Shown here: in pieces, positions 30,403 to 41,031 of the stretch
Layout of the letters: each line of letters begins with the position of its first letter
Numbering within the stretch: the first letter of the stretch is position 1
DNA from: Rhabdochromatium marinum
GTDB lineage: Bacteria; Pseudomonadota; Gammaproteobacteria; Chromatiales; Chromatiaceae
Length of the DNA stretch: 64,000 nucleotides
NCBI RefSeq assembly: GCF_016583795.1
Contig: NZ_NRRS01000001.1
Location: 1-64,000, forward strand
Direction: 5' to 3'
Made by a program: the position numbers and the translations under genes
Notes under the pieces: model-generated
Told to the model about the DNA's origin: nothing
Database searches by the model: none
Seen by the model: the letters and a program-made list of their open reading frames with translations, nothing else

Positions 30403-30690
30403 ATGGGAATGGGTGGCATCAGTATTTGGCAACTCCTGATTATTTTGGTCATCGTGCTGTTAATTTTCGGCACCAAGCGGCTTAAACATATCGGCGCAGA
30501 TCTCGGCGGCGCCATCAAAGGCTTCCGCTCCGCCATGGGTGATTCCAACCGCTCACAAGGCGACGAGGAGCAGGCCACCGAACAGCTCTCGGCCCGCAGC
30601 GAGCCTTCAAGCGCATCATCCAGCGCCAACAAAGCGGCCATGAAAGAACCAGCTCAGGAGTCGGCCAAGACGACTGATCCTGCCGGCTGA
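30403..30690 (+). CDS. tatA: Sec-independent protein translocase subunit TatA
   Basis: This 95-residue protein has an N-terminal membrane helix ([18 protein letters not shown]) followed by the [21 protein letters not shown] amphipathic segment (TatA hallmark FG and TKRL), then a Ser/Ala/Glu-rich tail. It forms the size-variable pore for folded proteins, including cofactor-bearing periplasmic enzymes. The ATG follows GGGAGG by 7-8 bases. It is first in a tatABC unit. Confidence 0.94.
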   Translation: MGMGGISIWQLLIILVIVLLIFGTKRLKHIGADLGGAIKGFRSAMGDSNRSQGDEEQATEQLSARSEPSSASSSANKAAMKEPAQESAKTTDPAG

Positions 30691-30770
30691 CACAAACTCC
30701 GAAGCATATCGCTACGGTCCGTCGGAGCCGCAAACACAACCTTATTTTCTCTTTCCCCGGGACTTGCCTC

Positions 30771-31052
30771 ATGTTCGATGTCGGCGCGCTTGAGCTGGTG
30801 GTCATTGCTGTCGTGGCCCTGCTGGTGGTGGGGCCAGAACGCCTGCCGCGCCTGGCGCGCACGGCTGGACGCTGGGTTGGCCGCGCACGTCGCGCCCTGC
30901 TGTCGGTAAAAGACGAAATCGACCGCGAAATCAAGGCCGAAGAATTGCGCGAAATTCTGCGCCGTCAGAACGAGCGCAAACCGCTGGATCAGATTATCGA
31001 AGAGCAGGCCGGTGCCAATCCGCCACCAAAAACCACCACTGACTCCAAATGA
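30771..31052 (+). CDS. tatB: Sec-independent protein translocase subunit TatB
   Basis: This 93-residue protein has one N-terminal helix ([21 protein letters not shown]) with the TatB-type Glu near the start of the helix and the GPERLP hinge, followed by an amphipathic helix and a charged tail. TatB with TatC recognises twin-arginine signal peptides. It is shorter than the 171-residue E. coli protein, but the conserved part is complete. It lies 80 bases after tatA and 13 bases before tatC. Confidence 0.93.
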   Translation: MFDVGALELVVIAVVALLVVGPERLPRLARTAGRWVGRARRALLSVKDEIDREIKAEELREILRRQNERKPLDQIIEEQAGANPPPKTTTDSK

Positions 31053-31065
31053 GGAAGCCCCACGG

Positions 31066-32232
31066 ATGAGCGCACCCCAGCCGAGTCCACCGCTCGGAGC
31101 CGAGGACGGCGGAATCGAACAGCCCTTTATTGACCATCTGATCGAACTGCGCGACCGCCTGTTGCGCATGATCGTGGCCATTGCCATCGCCTTCCTTGGG
31201 CTCTTTCCCTTCGCCAACTCACTCTACACCTGGGTCGCCAATCCCATTCGCGCCCAGTTGCCGGAAGGCGCAACCATGATCGCGACCCAGGTCGCCTCGC
31301 CCTTCCTGACGCCGTTTAAGCTCGCGCTGGTGGCGGCGGTCTTTATCGCCATGCCCTACATCCTGTATCAGCTGTGGGCCTTCATTGCGCCGGGGCTCTA
31401 TCGGCACGAAAAGCGCCTGGCGCTACCGCTGCTGGCTTCCAGCATCGTGCTGTTTTATCTCGGCATGACCTTCGCTTACTTCGTGGTGTTTCCGCTAGTC
31501 TTCGGCTTCTTCACCTCGGTCACGCCCGAGGGCGTGCAGCAGATGCCGGATATTGCTTTCTATCTGGAATTTATTCTCAAGCTGTTCTTTGCCTTCGGCT
31601 TGGCGTTTGAAATCCCTATTGCCACCATCCTGCTGGTAGCGGCTGGCATCACCACACCAGCCAATCTGGCGAACAAGCGGCCCTATGTGATTGTCGGCGT
31701 TTTTATCGCCGGCATGCTGCTGACGCCGCCCGATGTCATCTCCCAAACGCTGCTGGCCATTCCGATGTGGCTGCTCTATGAACTCGGCATTCTGTTCTCA
31801 CGCTTCTTCCAGAAGGGTGCCGCACAGTCCCAACCAACCGACGATCCGCCACCGCCAGATCAGCCCAAGCCGTCAAATCCTCCCCAGCCCCCAGCCCCCG
31901 GCTCCGACCCGGCGCTGATAGGCCAGGACATTGACACCAGCGACTTCAATGACCCCGAGCGCTTCCGTCCGCTCACCGATGAGGAAATGGAAGCCGAACT
32001 CGATGCCATCGAAGCCGAGGAATTGCTTGAGCAGTCAAGCGACCGCGCCAGCGCCGCCGAGCCTCCGGCACCGGCTCACTCCAGTGCTGCCGCCTGGCTG
32101 CAACAAGCCAACCTGCGCCGCGCCGAAGGCAATCTGACCGCCGCTCGCCATCTGCTCTATCGCGTCCTGGAGGAAGGCAACGCCGATCAGCGCCGCGTGG
32201 CACGCAATATCCTCAGCGATCTCGATACCTGA
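31066..32232 (+). CDS. tatC: Sec-independent protein translocase subunit TatC with long C-terminal extension
   Basis: The first 250 residues are a standard six-helix TatC ([71 protein letters not shown]), the twin-arginine signal receptor. The protein runs to 388 residues. After helix six come about 45 residues rich in Pro, an acidic stretch ([21 protein letters not shown]), and a terminal segment [28 protein letters not shown] resembling a TPR/FimV-type helical repeat. E. coli TatC has 258 residues. The extension is in frame with no sign of assembly error. The start is ATG 31066; a longer frame from 31012 overlaps tatB. Confidence 0.92.
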   Translation: MSAPQPSPPLGAEDGGIEQPFIDHLIELRDRLLRMIVAIAIAFLGLFPFANSLYTWVANPIRAQLPEGATMIATQVASPFLTPFKLALVAAVFIAMPYILYQLWAFIAPGLYRHEKRLALPLLASSIVLFYLGMTFAYFVVFPLVFGFFTSVTPEGVQQMPDIAFYLEFILKLFFAFGLAFEIPIATILLVAAGITTPANLANKRPYVIVGVFIAGMLLTPPDVISQTLLAIPMWLLYELGILFSRFFQKGAAQSQPTDDPPPPDQPKPSNPPQPPAPGSDPALIGQDIDTSDFNDPERFRPLTDEEMEAELDAIEAEELLEQSSDRASAAEPPAPAHSSAAAWLQQANLRRAEGNLTAARHLLYRVLEEGNADQRRVARNILSDLDT

Positions 32233-32729
32233 GATCTCTCCCGCTTTGATCATTCCCCTGTTTTGATCTAACCGATCAAAGCAATCACCCCCTGTCATGC
32301 AGAGCCGTTCCGGCCGGGCCGCCTCAAGGCGGTCAGGCGGCGGCGTGCGCGCGCTCGTTGTTCAGTGCCAACGCGGCCCACGCGCGCCAATTCTGCCGCG
32401 AATCCGCCACTCGATCCCACAGCGACACGCGCACTGCACAGTTTTTGCTGTCTGTGACGCCGCCGTTTATCTGCCTTTATGTGATCGCTATCTGAATCAG
32501 TTGACTGCGGATATTGTGACTAACCCGCAGCTGGCATCCGCTCAAGGACTCCAGCGTCCCAATTGTGCGCCCAACCCCGGTCGGAAAAGGCCGTAAAACC
32601 TTGCTTTTACGCCATTCATACCGGCTGATGGCTGATAGCAACCGCGCTCTGAACACCGTTGCCGCGCGTGCCAGCAGCGGATTAAACGCCCAGCGCCAGC
32701 ATTCAAATCGTTAGCGATGCAAAAAAACC
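32233..32729. other. Non-coding region between tatC and the XRE regulator
   Basis: About 500 bases without a supported gene. Ten bases after tatC is an inverted repeat GCTTTGATC (32243-32251) with GATCAAAGC (32274-32282), which may end the tat transcript although it lacks a T-run. The open frames here (32297-32596 plus, 32542-32766 minus) have atypical composition and no motif. The composition looks more mixed than that of neighbouring genes. Confidence 0.5.
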
Positions 32730-32794
32730 TTGACCTGACAGATTGGCAGTGTACGATAGCGCCCATGGACCTTTGTAGGGAAAATCCCTACAAA
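32730..32794 (+). promoter_or_regulatory. Promoter and palindromic operator of the XRE regulator gene
   Basis: TTGACC (32730-32735), 16 bases, TACGAT (32752-32757) form a sigma70-like promoter. A perfect palindrome, TTTGTAGGGA and TCCCTACAAA with a 3-base centre, lies at 32772-32794, just after the predicted transcription start. It is about 40 bases before the ATG. This layout is typical of autorepression by a helix-turn-helix protein. Confidence 0.65.
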
Positions 32795-32836
32795 CGTCCA
32801 CTAAAACAATTGTTCTACCTCAACTGGGAGCTATCC

Positions 32837-33217
32837 ATGAACGAAGAAAGCATCAACCTGACCAAAAAAATCGGACAACGCCTGCGCGCCGCCCGCAACG
32901 CCCATGGCTACAGCTTGGCTGAACTGGCCGCTCGCACCAACTCGCTGTCCAAGTCACGCATCAGCAACTACGAGCAAGGCATCCGCCGTATGGGTCTCGA
33001 AGAAGCCGCCGAGCTGTCCAACGCGCTCGATGGCCTGACGCCGACCTACCTGATGTGCCTTGATGACAAGTCCCCGCTGACCAAAACCGAGTGGAAGATG
33101 ATCGACGCCTTCCGCGCCAGCGACGAGCGTGGCAAAGACACCATCCTGCGCGTCTGTGAAGTGCAGCGCGACTACTCGGTTCCCGCGATGCGCAGTCGCC
33201 TGGAAATGTCGGACTAA
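32837..33217 (+). CDS. XRE-family helix-turn-helix transcriptional regulator
   Basis: This 126-residue protein has an N-terminal Cro/CI-type HTH: KKIGQRLRAARNAHGYSLAELAARTN is one part, with the recognition region SKSRISNYEQG next. A helical C-terminus follows (TEWKMIDAFRASDERGKDTILRV), similar to small phage-type or stress-type repressors. ATG 32837 follows GGGAG by about 7 bases; an in-frame extension upstream has no support. A perfect palindrome between promoter and gene is the probable self-operator. Targets are unknown. The neighbouring genes are housekeeping. Confidence 0.85.
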   Translation: MNEESINLTKKIGQRLRAARNAHGYSLAELAARTNSLSKSRISNYEQGIRRMGLEEAAELSNALDGLTPTYLMCLDDKSPLTKTEWKMIDAFRASDERGKDTILRVCEVQRDYSVPAMRSRLEMSD

Positions 33218-33296
33218 GCGCAGCACCTGCCCGACGCCCACCGTCACCGGCGAGCGCCCGCCCGCCGGTCTCGCGTTCCGGCCTTAAGTTGTCACC

Positions 33297-34532
33297 ATGC
33301 GCCAAATGCCCCATCCGCAGCGCCCCAAGCTCAGCCTGCTCCTGCTGCTCGCCGCCTTCATGCTTCCCGGCTGCACGACGCTGGAAATCTCCCCGCATTT
33401 CGCCTCCAGCCAGGAGTTTCCCGTCCCGACCGACCTGACGCCGAATGTCGACTTCTGGCACAAGGTCTATGCCCGCTGGAGCCGCAGCCAGGTGGCCGTG
33501 CATGATGACCGTTATCTAGGTGTGATCTACCAGGTGGCCGAACTGCCTGGCCCGATCAAGGCCTCCTATACAGCACAACAACGTGATTTTCTCGCCACCC
33601 TGCAGCACAGTTGGCGCACCCGCCTCACGCGCCTGTCGCGCAAACTGGCCGCCGACTCCCCACTGACCGGCGAGGAACGCGCGCTGAAAAACAAGCTCTA
33701 TGCCGCTGGCGGCGCTAATGCCTTGATCGATCCAGCCGAGCGGGTGCGCACCCAGCGCGGCCTGCGCGAACGTTTCCGCCGCGGACTCGAAATCAGCGGC
33801 CAATACGATCAGCGCTTTCGGGACATCTTTCGCCGCCACGGCGTCCCCGAGGATCTGGCCTACCTGCCGCATGTGGAATCGTCCTTTCAGGGCCATGCCC
33901 GCTCCAGCGTTGGCGCGGCCGGCATGTGGCAGTTCATGCCCGCCACCGGACGGCACTACATGGTGGTCAACGCGCGCATCGACGAACGGCTCGATCCCAT
34001 CATTGCCGCCGACGCCGCCGCACGTTACCTGGCCGATGCTCACCGCCAGCTCTCCAGTTGGCCCCTGGCGATTACCTCCTACAATCATGGCGTGGCGGGC
34101 ATGAACAAAGCCCGGGCGCTGCATGGCGATGACATCGCCAGCATCGTGATGCGCTACGACGGACGCGCTTTTGGTTTTGCGTCGCGGAATTTTTATGCGG
34201 AATTTATCGCTGCCCGGCATGTGGCACGGCATGCGCACCAATATTTTCCCGAGGGCATCAGCTACGAATCCCCCAAAGCGCAGCGACAGGTGCATCTCAA
34301 GCAGCGCCGCAGCATCCGGGACATCGCGATGCAATATCAGGTGCCCGAGCATGAGCTGATCCGCCTGAATCCCGCCTGGCGCAACCCCATTCGCGAGGGC
34401 CGCACCCCGGTCCCGGCCGGCAGCCCGATCTGGCTGCCCGGCCCCCAGGTGCCCGCGCCGCGCGATCACCAGCCCGATCTCAATTTTCCCCTGTTTGGAG
34501 CGCGCCTTGAGCGCATGACTGCGGAGACCTGA
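33297..34532 (+). CDS. MltD-like membrane-bound lytic murein transglycosylase with LysM-like C-terminus
   Basis: This 411-residue lipoprotein has a signal peptide ending in the lipobox LPGC (Cys at about residue 26). The SLT domain starts near residue 180: [20 protein letters not shown] contains the catalytic Glu, [12 protein letters not shown] follows, and SYNHGVAGM comes later. A LysM-like segment near residue 335 ([20 protein letters not shown]) would bind peptidoglycan. It cleaves glycan strands to 1,6-anhydro ends at the cell envelope. The gene end overlaps the dcd start by one base (TGATG). Confidence 0.88.
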   Translation: MRQMPHPQRPKLSLLLLLAAFMLPGCTTLEISPHFASSQEFPVPTDLTPNVDFWHKVYARWSRSQVAVHDDRYLGVIYQVAELPGPIKASYTAQQRDFLATLQHSWRTRLTRLSRKLAADSPLTGEERALKNKLYAAGGANALIDPAERVRTQRGLRERFRRGLEISGQYDQRFRDIFRRHGVPEDLAYLPHVESSFQGHARSSVGAAGMWQFMPATGRHYMVVNARIDERLDPIIAADAAARYLADAHRQLSSWPLAITSYNHGVAGMNKARALHGDDIASIVMRYDGRAFGFASRNFYAEFIAARHVARHAHQYFPEGISYESPKAQRQVHLKQRRSIRDIAMQYQVPEHELIRLNPAWRNPIREGRTPVPAGSPIWLPGPQVPAPRDHQPDLNFPLFGARLERMTAET

Positions 34533-35101
34533 TGACAATCAAATCTGACCGCTGGATTCGCCGCATGGCGCGCGAGACCGGCATGATTGAGCCCTTTGAA
34601 CCTGACCAGGTGCGCGAGTCGCCGCAGGGCGCGCGCGCCATCTCCTACGGAACCTCAAGCTACGGCTACGATATTCGCTGCGCTGATGAGTTTAAGATCT
34701 TCACCAACATCAATTCAGCCATCGTCGATCCCAAAAACTTCGACGCTTCCAGCTTCGTCGATCTACGCTCCGATGTTTGCATGATTCCGCCCAACTCCTT
34801 TGCCCTGGCGCGCACCGTCGAATACTTTCGCATCCCGCGCAATGTCCTCACGCTCTGCCTGGGCAAAAGCACCTATGCGCGCTGCGGCATCATCGTGAAT
34901 GTGACCCCGCTGGAGCCGGAGTGGGAGGGCCATGTCACCCTTGAGTTCTCCAACACCACCCCGCTGCCGGCTAAAATCTACGCTAACGAGGGCGTGGCGC
35001 AGATTTTGTTTTTTGAGTCCGACGAAGGCTGCGAACGCTCCTACCGCGACCGCAACGGCAAATATCAGGGGCAGCGCGGCGTGACGCTACCCCGCCCCTG
35101 A
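34532..35101 (+). CDS. dcd: dCTP deaminase
   Basis: This 189-residue trimeric enzyme converts dCTP to dUTP for thymidylate synthesis. Family landmarks are [16 protein letters not shown] near the N-terminus, [40 protein letters not shown] (in two parts) with the catalytic Glu, and [10 protein letters not shown]. Length and motifs are normal. It is translated from an ATG within the stop codon region of the transglycosylase gene. Confidence 0.96.
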   Translation: MTIKSDRWIRRMARETGMIEPFEPDQVRESPQGARAISYGTSSYGYDIRCADEFKIFTNINSAIVDPKNFDASSFVDLRSDVCMIPPNSFALARTVEYFRIPRNVLTLCLGKSTYARCGIIVNVTPLEPEWEGHVTLEFSNTTPLPAKIYANEGVAQILFFESDEGCERSYRDRNGKYQGQRGVTLPRP

Positions 35102-35111
35102 GATCACCGTC

Positions 35112-36839
35112 ATGAGCACAGGACAGGCGCCGGCGCTCGACACAGAACCTCCATCAGCGCCCGCGTCCCTCTCTTCTCAGGCAACCGGACCACAAGCCGC
35201 ACGATCCCCTTACAATTACCGTCCGCAGCACCAACGGATCGCCTTCTGGCTGCTGACAACGCTCATCGCACTTTTGTCGCTGTGGCGACTCTACGACCTG
35301 CCGCATTTGCTCATTTGGCATGATGAGGTCTTCACCCTAGTGCGGGTGCTTGGCTTCAGCCAGCCGGACATCCAGCAGATGCTGTTCAGCGCCCAGTTGC
35401 TCTCGCCCGAGCAACTCCTCGCCTTGCAGCACGGCCCCGCCGCCCCTCTCGGCGCGACCTGGGTCGCTTTGATCCGGCATCCAGAGCACGCGCCACTCTA
35501 TTACCTGATCGCACGCCTAGCGCTAGCGCTGCCGCTCGACCCGGTTACCGCAGTGCGCGGCGTAGCAGCGCTCTTTGCCCTGTTCCTGCCGGCAGCAGCC
35601 TTTTGGCTGATGCAGGAACTCTTCGGCCAGGCGACCCACAGCCGCCCCGCCCAACCCTGGAAGCAGCCGCTGACCTGGCCCGTCCCCTGGATGGCGGCTC
35701 TGTTGATTGCCGCCTCCCCTCTGCACCTCCTGTACGCCCAGGAAGCGCGTCAATACGGACTTTGGACGCTGCTCAGTATCGCCTCAAGCGCCGCCTTTCT
35801 GCGCGCCTGGCGCACAGATCAGTTGCGCGTTTGGATCGGCTATGGCGTCCTAATAACACTCGGGCTCTACGCGCATCTGCTGTTTCTGCTAATGTTGCCC
35901 GTTCATGCGCTCTACGCCTTGATTACGAGCGGCCCCCCCTGGCGCTGGCGCCTTGTCTTCGACCAACGCATGCGGCGCCTGACCGCGACCCTGGGCTTGG
36001 CCCTTCTGTTGTTCTCTCCCTGGCTGCTGGTCATCGCCTTGCAAACCGAGCAGCTTGAGCAATACACTCAATGGATGGAACGCCCGCTCTCGACGGCGGC
36101 GCTGGGCAGCGCTTGGCTCCGGCATATCACGCGGTTTTTTGTTGATCTCAGCCCGGAATTCAGCGGCTGGGGCGCCTGGGTGCTGATGCCGGTCATTTGG
36201 GGATTGGGCCTGTTTGCACATCGGGCGCCACGTCCGTCATTTTGGATGCTGCCATTGCTGACGCTTGCCTATTTCGCCGTCGTACTGGGGCCGGATCTGC
36301 TGCTTGGCGGCAGCCGATCAGAGCATCCGCGCTATGTCCTGCCGGCGGCCGTCGCGGTGCAGCTCATGGTCGCCTGGGGACTCGCAACCACCGCCAGCGG
36401 TCCTCCGGGCCTGCAGCGCACACTGGCGCATCTGTCGCTGGTGATGTTGGTAATCGCCGGCCTGCTGTCCGAGGTGCTGATTCAACGCGCCGACAGCTGG
36501 TGGACCAAGAACTTCAGCGCCGCCAATCAGCGGATCGCGGAAACGGTGAATGCATCACCACGGGCGCTGGTCGTCGCCAGCCCCCACGGAGTCAGCACCG
36601 GAGAACTCCTGTCACTTGCCTATCATCTCGCGCCCGGGGTGCGTCTCTGGAGCGAACCGCCGCAAGGCGCAGCACCCCTCGGCAGTGGAACCCCGAACGC
36701 GATACCCGACGGATTCGTGGATTATTTCGCGCTGACACCCTCCGCCAGTCTGAGACAGGCGCTCGCCCCGCGCCGACTCGAACCGCTTGAAGGAAGCTGG
36801 CAATGGTTCCGTGCCCGGCCGCCGAACAGCCATGAATAA
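35112..36839 (+). CDS. GT39/ArnT-like membrane glycosyltransferase family protein
   Basis: This 575-residue polytopic protein has about ten to twelve hydrophobic segments. Near the N-terminus LLIWHDEVFTLVRVLGF carries the acidic pair in the first periplasmic loop typical of GT-C/PMT-like transferases, and LHLLYAQEARQYGLWTLLSI matches the family's second loop motif. Such enzymes transfer sugars from polyprenyl-phosphate donors to proteins or envelope glycans. The acceptor is unknown. It starts 10 bases after dcd and is followed after 39 bases by a GH17-GT2 protein, hinting at a shared role in an exported glycan. Confidence 0.75.
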   Translation: MSTGQAPALDTEPPSAPASLSSQATGPQAARSPYNYRPQHQRIAFWLLTTLIALLSLWRLYDLPHLLIWHDEVFTLVRVLGFSQPDIQQMLFSAQLLSPEQLLALQHGPAAPLGATWVALIRHPEHAPLYYLIARLALALPLDPVTAVRGVAALFALFLPAAAFWLMQELFGQATHSRPAQPWKQPLTWPVPWMAALLIAASPLHLLYAQEARQYGLWTLLSIASSAAFLRAWRTDQLRVWIGYGVLITLGLYAHLLFLLMLPVHALYALITSGPPWRWRLVFDQRMRRLTATLGLALLLFSPWLLVIALQTEQLEQYTQWMERPLSTAALGSAWLRHITRFFVDLSPEFSGWGAWVLMPVIWGLGLFAHRAPRPSFWMLPLLTLAYFAVVLGPDLLLGGSRSEHPRYVLPAAVAVQLMVAWGLATTASGPPGLQRTLAHLSLVMLVIAGLLSEVLIQRADSWWTKNFSAANQRIAETVNASPRALVVASPHGVSTGELLSLAYHLAPGVRLWSEPPQGAAPLGSGTPNAIPDGFVDYFALTPSASLRQALAPRRLEPLEGSWQWFRARPPNSHE

Positions 36840-36878
36840 AATGTTGTCTGCAACTTCTGTTCTGATGAGCGCAATCCC

Positions 36879-39482
36879 TTGAGACGTTTCATTAGCCTGC
36901 TAATCCCGATCCTGATGGCCGCCCTCACCGTCGGCCTCTGGGCACTGTTGAATCAGCCATCGCCCGAGCCACCCTGGCCTGCGCGCATTCAGGGGTTTTC
37001 GTTCTCGCCGCTCCAGGCTGATCAGGATCCCGCTGCGAAACGCTTTCCAAGCGTCGCGCAAATTGATGCCGATCTGGCGCTACTTGAAGGACGCGCGCAC
37101 GCGGTGCGCACCTACACAGTGGAAGACACCCTCGGTGAAATCCCGCGACTCGCACTCGAACACGATCTGAATGTCACGCTCGGGGCCTGGATCGGTCCTT
37201 TTCCCAACGCCAACCAACGCGAACTTGAGCGCCTGATCGGCGTGCTGCGCCAGGGCCACAGAAACATCGTGCGCGTGATGATCGGCAACGAGAGTCTGCT
37301 GCGCAAAGATGTCTCGCTCCCCACCCTGATCGATCATCTCGATCGCATCCAGGCGCTCACGGAGCTGCCGGTCAGCACCTCTGAGCCGTGGCATGTATGG
37401 CTGAAATACCCGCGCCTGGTCGAGCATGTGGATTTCATCAGCATCCACCTGCTGCCCTACTGGGAAGGTCTGCCGATTGACCAAGCCGTCGACTTTGCAC
37501 TCAACCGCTACAAAGAAGTGCAGGCCGCTTATCCGGGCAAGCCCATCATCATCGGTGAGGTCGGCTGGCCCAGCAACGGTCGGCGCAATCGCGGCGCCGA
37601 GGCCTCGCAAGCCAATCAGACCCGCTTCCTACGCCGCTTTCTCTCCGCAGCGGAGAAAGCCGGTTATGTCTACTATGTGATTGAGGCTTTTGATCAGCCC
37701 TGGAAGGCCAAGATCGAAGGCGCCGCTGGCACCTACTGGGGGGTCTATAACGCCGAACGCGAGCCCAAATTCAACTTTACGCAGCCGGTGGTGCGCATTC
37801 CGCAATGGCAGGAACTGGCCGCACTCTCAGTCGGCATAGCTGTTTTGCTGTTGTTGTTTCTGTATCGCGACAGCGCCAGCCTGTCCTCATCGGGCAAAGG
37901 GTTTCTGGCGCTGATCACCTACGCCATTTCAACCGCCGCAGTGTGGATCATCTACGAGTACACTCGCCAATACATGACGCCCGCCACCACGGCGATTGGC
38001 GTGCTGCTGCTCATCGGCGGGATCGGGGTCATTGTGCTGCTGGTCGCCGAGGCGCACGAATGGGCCGAGGCGCTGTGGCTGCGACAGTGGCGGCGGCCTT
38101 TCCCGAAGCACAGCCCGCCCGATCAAGACCTGCCCGTGGTATCCATCCATGTGCCAGCCTACAACGAGCCACCGGAATTGCTGATCGAAACCCTGGACGC
38201 CCTGGCGGCACTGGATTATCCGCACTTCGAGGTGCTGGTGATCGACAACAACACCAAGGATCCGTCCGTTTGGCAGCCGGTGCAAGCGCATTGCGAACGT
38301 CTTGGTGCGCAGTTTCGCTTTTTTCATGTCGATCCGTTGGCTGGCTTCAAGGCCGGCGCGCTCAATTTCGCCTTGCGTGAAACCGTGCCCGAGGCCGAGG
38401 TGATCGCCGTAATCGACGCCGATTATGTTGTGCGCCCCAATTGGTTGCGCGATCTGGTGCCGGCCTTCGTCGATCCACAACTGGGCATCGTGCAAGCGCC
38501 GCAGGACTATCGCGATGGCGACCAGAATGCCTTCAAAGCCATGTGTCTGGCCGAATATCGCGGCTTTTTCCATATTGGCATGGTCACCCGCAACGAGCGC
38601 AACGCCATCATCCAGCATGGCACCATGACCATGATCCGCCGCACGACCCTGGAGGCCGTGGGTGGCTGGGGCGAATGGTGCATCACCGAGGATGCCGAAC
38701 TCGGCCTGCGGCTGTTCGAACAGGGCTACAAGGCGCTTTACATTCCCTGCACCTATGGGCGCGGACTGATTCCGGATAGCTTTGCCGATTTCCGCAAGCA
38801 GCGTTTTCGCTGGGCTTATGGCGCGGTGCGCATTCTCGCCCGACACTGGCACGAACTGCTCGGTCTGCGTCGCACCGAACTCTCCGCCGGGCAGCGCTAT
38901 CACTTCATTGCTGGCTGGCTGCCCTGGTTTGCTGACGGGTTCAACCTGCTGTTCAACTTCGCGGCCCTCGGTTGGACCCTCGCCATGACCTTCTACCCGG
39001 ATCAGGTCACTCCACCCTATATGACTGTGGCGCTGATTCCGCTGGTGCTCTTTGCATTCAAAATCTTGAAGAGCTTTTTCCTCTATCGGCGCCGCGTCAC
39101 CGCCACCTGGCGACAGAGTATCGCCGCCGGCCTGGCCGGCCTGGCGCTCTCACACACCATTGCCCGCGCCTTTCTGGCCGGCATCGCCTCAGGCAAGCTG
39201 CCCTTTCTGCGCACGCCGAAACTGGCACAGTCCCCGGCGCTGATTCGCGCTTTTCTGGATGCGCGCGAAGAAACCCTCTTTGCCGTGGCGCTGTGCTTCG
39301 GCGCTTTCTGCGTCTTGCAGCGCGAAGACGCCTACATGCTGGATGTCAAAATCTGGGTCAGTGTGCTGCTGGTGCAGGCCATTCCTTACCTGGCCGCCCT
39401 GCTGGTCTCTCTGATCAGTGCCTCACGCCGACTGCCGGCGACACTGATCGGCACCATGGCGGACATGGCCGATACGCTCTAA
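36879..39482 (+). CDS. GH17-GT2 fusion protein (beta-1,3-glucan synthase/transglycosylase, NdvB-like)
   Basis: This 867-residue protein has an N-terminal membrane helix and then a periplasmic GH17 domain, with likely catalytic Glu residues in MIGNESLLR (acid/base) and [13 protein letters not shown] (nucleophile). Two further helices lead to a cytoplasmic GT2 synthase domain with [19 protein letters not shown] and KQRFRWAYG (DxD, ED and QxxRW motifs), and C-terminal helices close the protein. This matches NdvB-type enzymes that build and remodel beta-1,3-glucans in Pseudomonas and Bradyrhizobium. The start is a TTG at 36879 with a weak ribosome-binding site; ATG 36915 is possible. Confidence 0.88.
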   Translation: MRRFISLLIPILMAALTVGLWALLNQPSPEPPWPARIQGFSFSPLQADQDPAAKRFPSVAQIDADLALLEGRAHAVRTYTVEDTLGEIPRLALEHDLNVTLGAWIGPFPNANQRELERLIGVLRQGHRNIVRVMIGNESLLRKDVSLPTLIDHLDRIQALTELPVSTSEPWHVWLKYPRLVEHVDFISIHLLPYWEGLPIDQAVDFALNRYKEVQAAYPGKPIIIGEVGWPSNGRRNRGAEASQANQTRFLRRFLSAAEKAGYVYYVIEAFDQPWKAKIEGAAGTYWGVYNAEREPKFNFTQPVVRIPQWQELAALSVGIAVLLLLFLYRDSASLSSSGKGFLALITYAISTAAVWIIYEYTRQYMTPATTAIGVLLLIGGIGVIVLLVAEAHEWAEALWLRQWRRPFPKHSPPDQDLPVVSIHVPAYNEPPELLIETLDALAALDYPHFEVLVIDNNTKDPSVWQPVQAHCERLGAQFRFFHVDPLAGFKAGALNFALRETVPEAEVIAVIDADYVVRPNWLRDLVPAFVDPQLGIVQAPQDYRDGDQNAFKAMCLAEYRGFFHIGMVTRNERNAIIQHGTMTMIRRTTLEAVGGWGEWCITEDAELGLRLFEQGYKALYIPCTYGRGLIPDSFADFRKQRFRWAYGAVRILARHWHELLGLRRTELSAGQRYHFIAGWLPWFADGFNLLFNFAALGWTLAMTFYPDQVTPPYMTVALIPLVLFAFKILKSFFLYRRRVTATWRQSIAAGLAGLALSHTIARAFLAGIASGKLPFLRTPKLAQSPALIRAFLDAREETLFAVALCFGAFCVLQREDAYMLDVKIWVSVLLVQAIPYLAALLVSLISASRRLPATLIGTMADMADTL

Positions 39483-40321
39483 GCGGCCTTGGAAGCCCCG
39501 CGTCGATACGCCCAAAGCAGCAGAACAGCGCCGGCGAGCAGCATCGGCAGACTCAGCAACTGCCCCATGGTCAGCCAGCCGAAGGCTAGATAGCCGATGT
39601 GCGCATCCGGCTGCCGCACCCATTCGACGCCAAAGCGAAACAGGCCGTACAGCAGCAGGAAGAGCCCGGAAACAGCCATGGTCGGGCGCGGACGACTGGA
39701 AAACAGCCACAGCAGGATAAAGAGCAGCAACCCTTCCAGCGCCGCTTCATAGAGCTGCGACGCATGCACCGGCAGCGACCAGAGTGTCCCCGGCGCCAAC
39801 CCCAGGCAGTGCTCGGGAAAGCGCGCGCAGGGCAGACGCATCCCCCAGGGCAGCGCGGTGACATGCCCCCACAACTCGCCATTGATGAAGTTACCGATGC
39901 GACCGGCCAGCAGTCCCAGGGGCACCAGCGGGGCCAGAAAATCGCCCACCTCAAAGAAGCGCAGCCGGTACTTGCGTGCAAAGAGCCCGATGGCCAGCAG
40001 CACCCCAATCAGCCCGCCATGGAAGGACATGCCGCCCTGCCACACCTTGAGCAGGTTGAGTGGATTGTCGAGAATTTGCGCCTGACCGTAAAACAGCATG
40101 TAGCCCAGGCGTCCGCCGGCGATGACACCAATCACACCGTAGAAAATCAGATCATCGACCATCTCCGCCGTCCAACCCACGGCATAGTGGCTGTGAGCCG
40201 CGCGCCAGCGCCCCAGCCACCAGGCCAGCGCGAACCCCACCAGGTACATCAATCCATACCAGTGAACGCGCAACGGGCCCAATGCCAGGGCAACAGGATC
40301 AATCTCAGGATAGGTAAGCAT
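39479..40321 (-). CDS. lgt: Phosphatidylglycerol-prolipoprotein diacylglyceryl transferase
   Basis: This 280-residue inner-membrane enzyme attaches diacylglycerol to the lipobox Cys of prolipoproteins. It has the essential His motif [12 protein letters not shown], the Lgt signature [13 protein letters not shown] and the N-terminal [13 protein letters not shown]. Length is normal. It overlaps the end of the convergent GH17-GT2 gene by four bases. lspA, the next enzyme of the pathway, is at 13170. Confidence 0.95.
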   Translation of the reverse strand: MLTYPEIDPVALALGPLRVHWYGLMYLVGFALAWWLGRWRAAHSHYAVGWTAEMVDDLIFYGVIGVIAGGRLGYMLFYGQAQILDNPLNLLKVWQGGMSFHGGLIGVLLAIGLFARKYRLRFFEVGDFLAPLVPLGLLAGRIGNFINGELWGHVTALPWGMRLPCARFPEHCLGLAPGTLWSLPVHASQLYEAALEGLLLFILLWLFSSRPRPTMAVSGLFLLLYGLFRFGVEWVRQPDAHIGYLAFGWLTMGQLLSLPMLLAGAVLLLWAYRRGASKAA

Positions 40322-40446
40322 AGCGGCAGAAGTCTAGCACAGCCCCTGCGGTCTCCCCACAAATCCCCCGGCCGAATTCTTGTGCTCAGCACGCACCTGC
40401 GCTAGGCTCCGCCCTCGCCTGACGCAATGGCAGAATCCAACGACAG

Positions 40447-41019
40447 ATGAACCCCAGCCACCCGAACGCGCTGCCCCCCAGTCCTCACCCTGGCCGACAA
40501 TGGCCGCACTGGCGCATGGATGTTTTTGTGCTGTTACTCACCCTGATCGGCTCGGGTGGCTGTGCCACCAAGCCGCCACCCCAGCCGGATTTTGCCGATC
40601 AGGTGGTGGTGCGCAAAGAGGCGCGTACCTTGCAGTTGCTCAACAATGGACGCGTGTTTCGCGAATATCGCATCAATCTCGGTGATGCACCGCGCGGCCA
40701 CAAAATCCAGGAAGGCGATGAACGCACACCCGAGGGTGACTATTGGCTCGACTGGCGCAATCCAAACAGCCGCTTTTACAAATCCATTCATGTATCCTAT
40801 CCCAATCAGGCGGATCAGGATTTTGCCCGCATGATCGGCGTCAGCCCCGGTGGGATGATCATGATTCATGGTCGCCCCAACTGGCTCACCCCCGGGCCGC
40901 TGATGAAGGACTACGATGAGCTTGACTGGACCGACGGCTGCATCGCTGTCAGCAACGAGGCCATGGATGAGATCTGGCGCAAGGTGCGCGACAACACTCC
41001 CATTAGCATTCTGCCCTAG
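40447..41019 (+). CDS. L,D-transpeptidase (YkuD family), probably a lipoprotein
   Basis: This 190-residue protein has an N-terminal hydrophobic segment (DVFVLLLTLIGSGGC) that ends in a Cys resembling a lipobox, and a YkuD domain. The catalytic motif has the His in MIMIHGRPN and the Ser/Cys pair in DWTDGCIAVSNEAMDEI (active Cys in TDGCIAVSN). Such enzymes form 3-3 crosslinks in peptidoglycan or attach lipoproteins. It is divergent from lgt and followed closely by phoU, with only 12 bases between them. Confidence 0.88.
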   Translation: MNPSHPNALPPSPHPGRQWPHWRMDVFVLLLTLIGSGGCATKPPPQPDFADQVVVRKEARTLQLLNNGRVFREYRINLGDAPRGHKIQEGDERTPEGDYWLDWRNPNSRFYKSIHVSYPNQADQDFARMIGVSPGGMIMIHGRPNWLTPGPLMKDYDELDWTDGCIAVSNEAMDEIWRKVRDNTPISILP

Positions 41020-41031
41020 CCGTGCCCAGCC

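Noticed and set aside
32297-32596. ORF in the tatC-XRE gap
   Set aside because: There is no ribosome-binding site or known motif, and the Arg/Cys/His-heavy product is typical of chance frames in GC-rich DNA.
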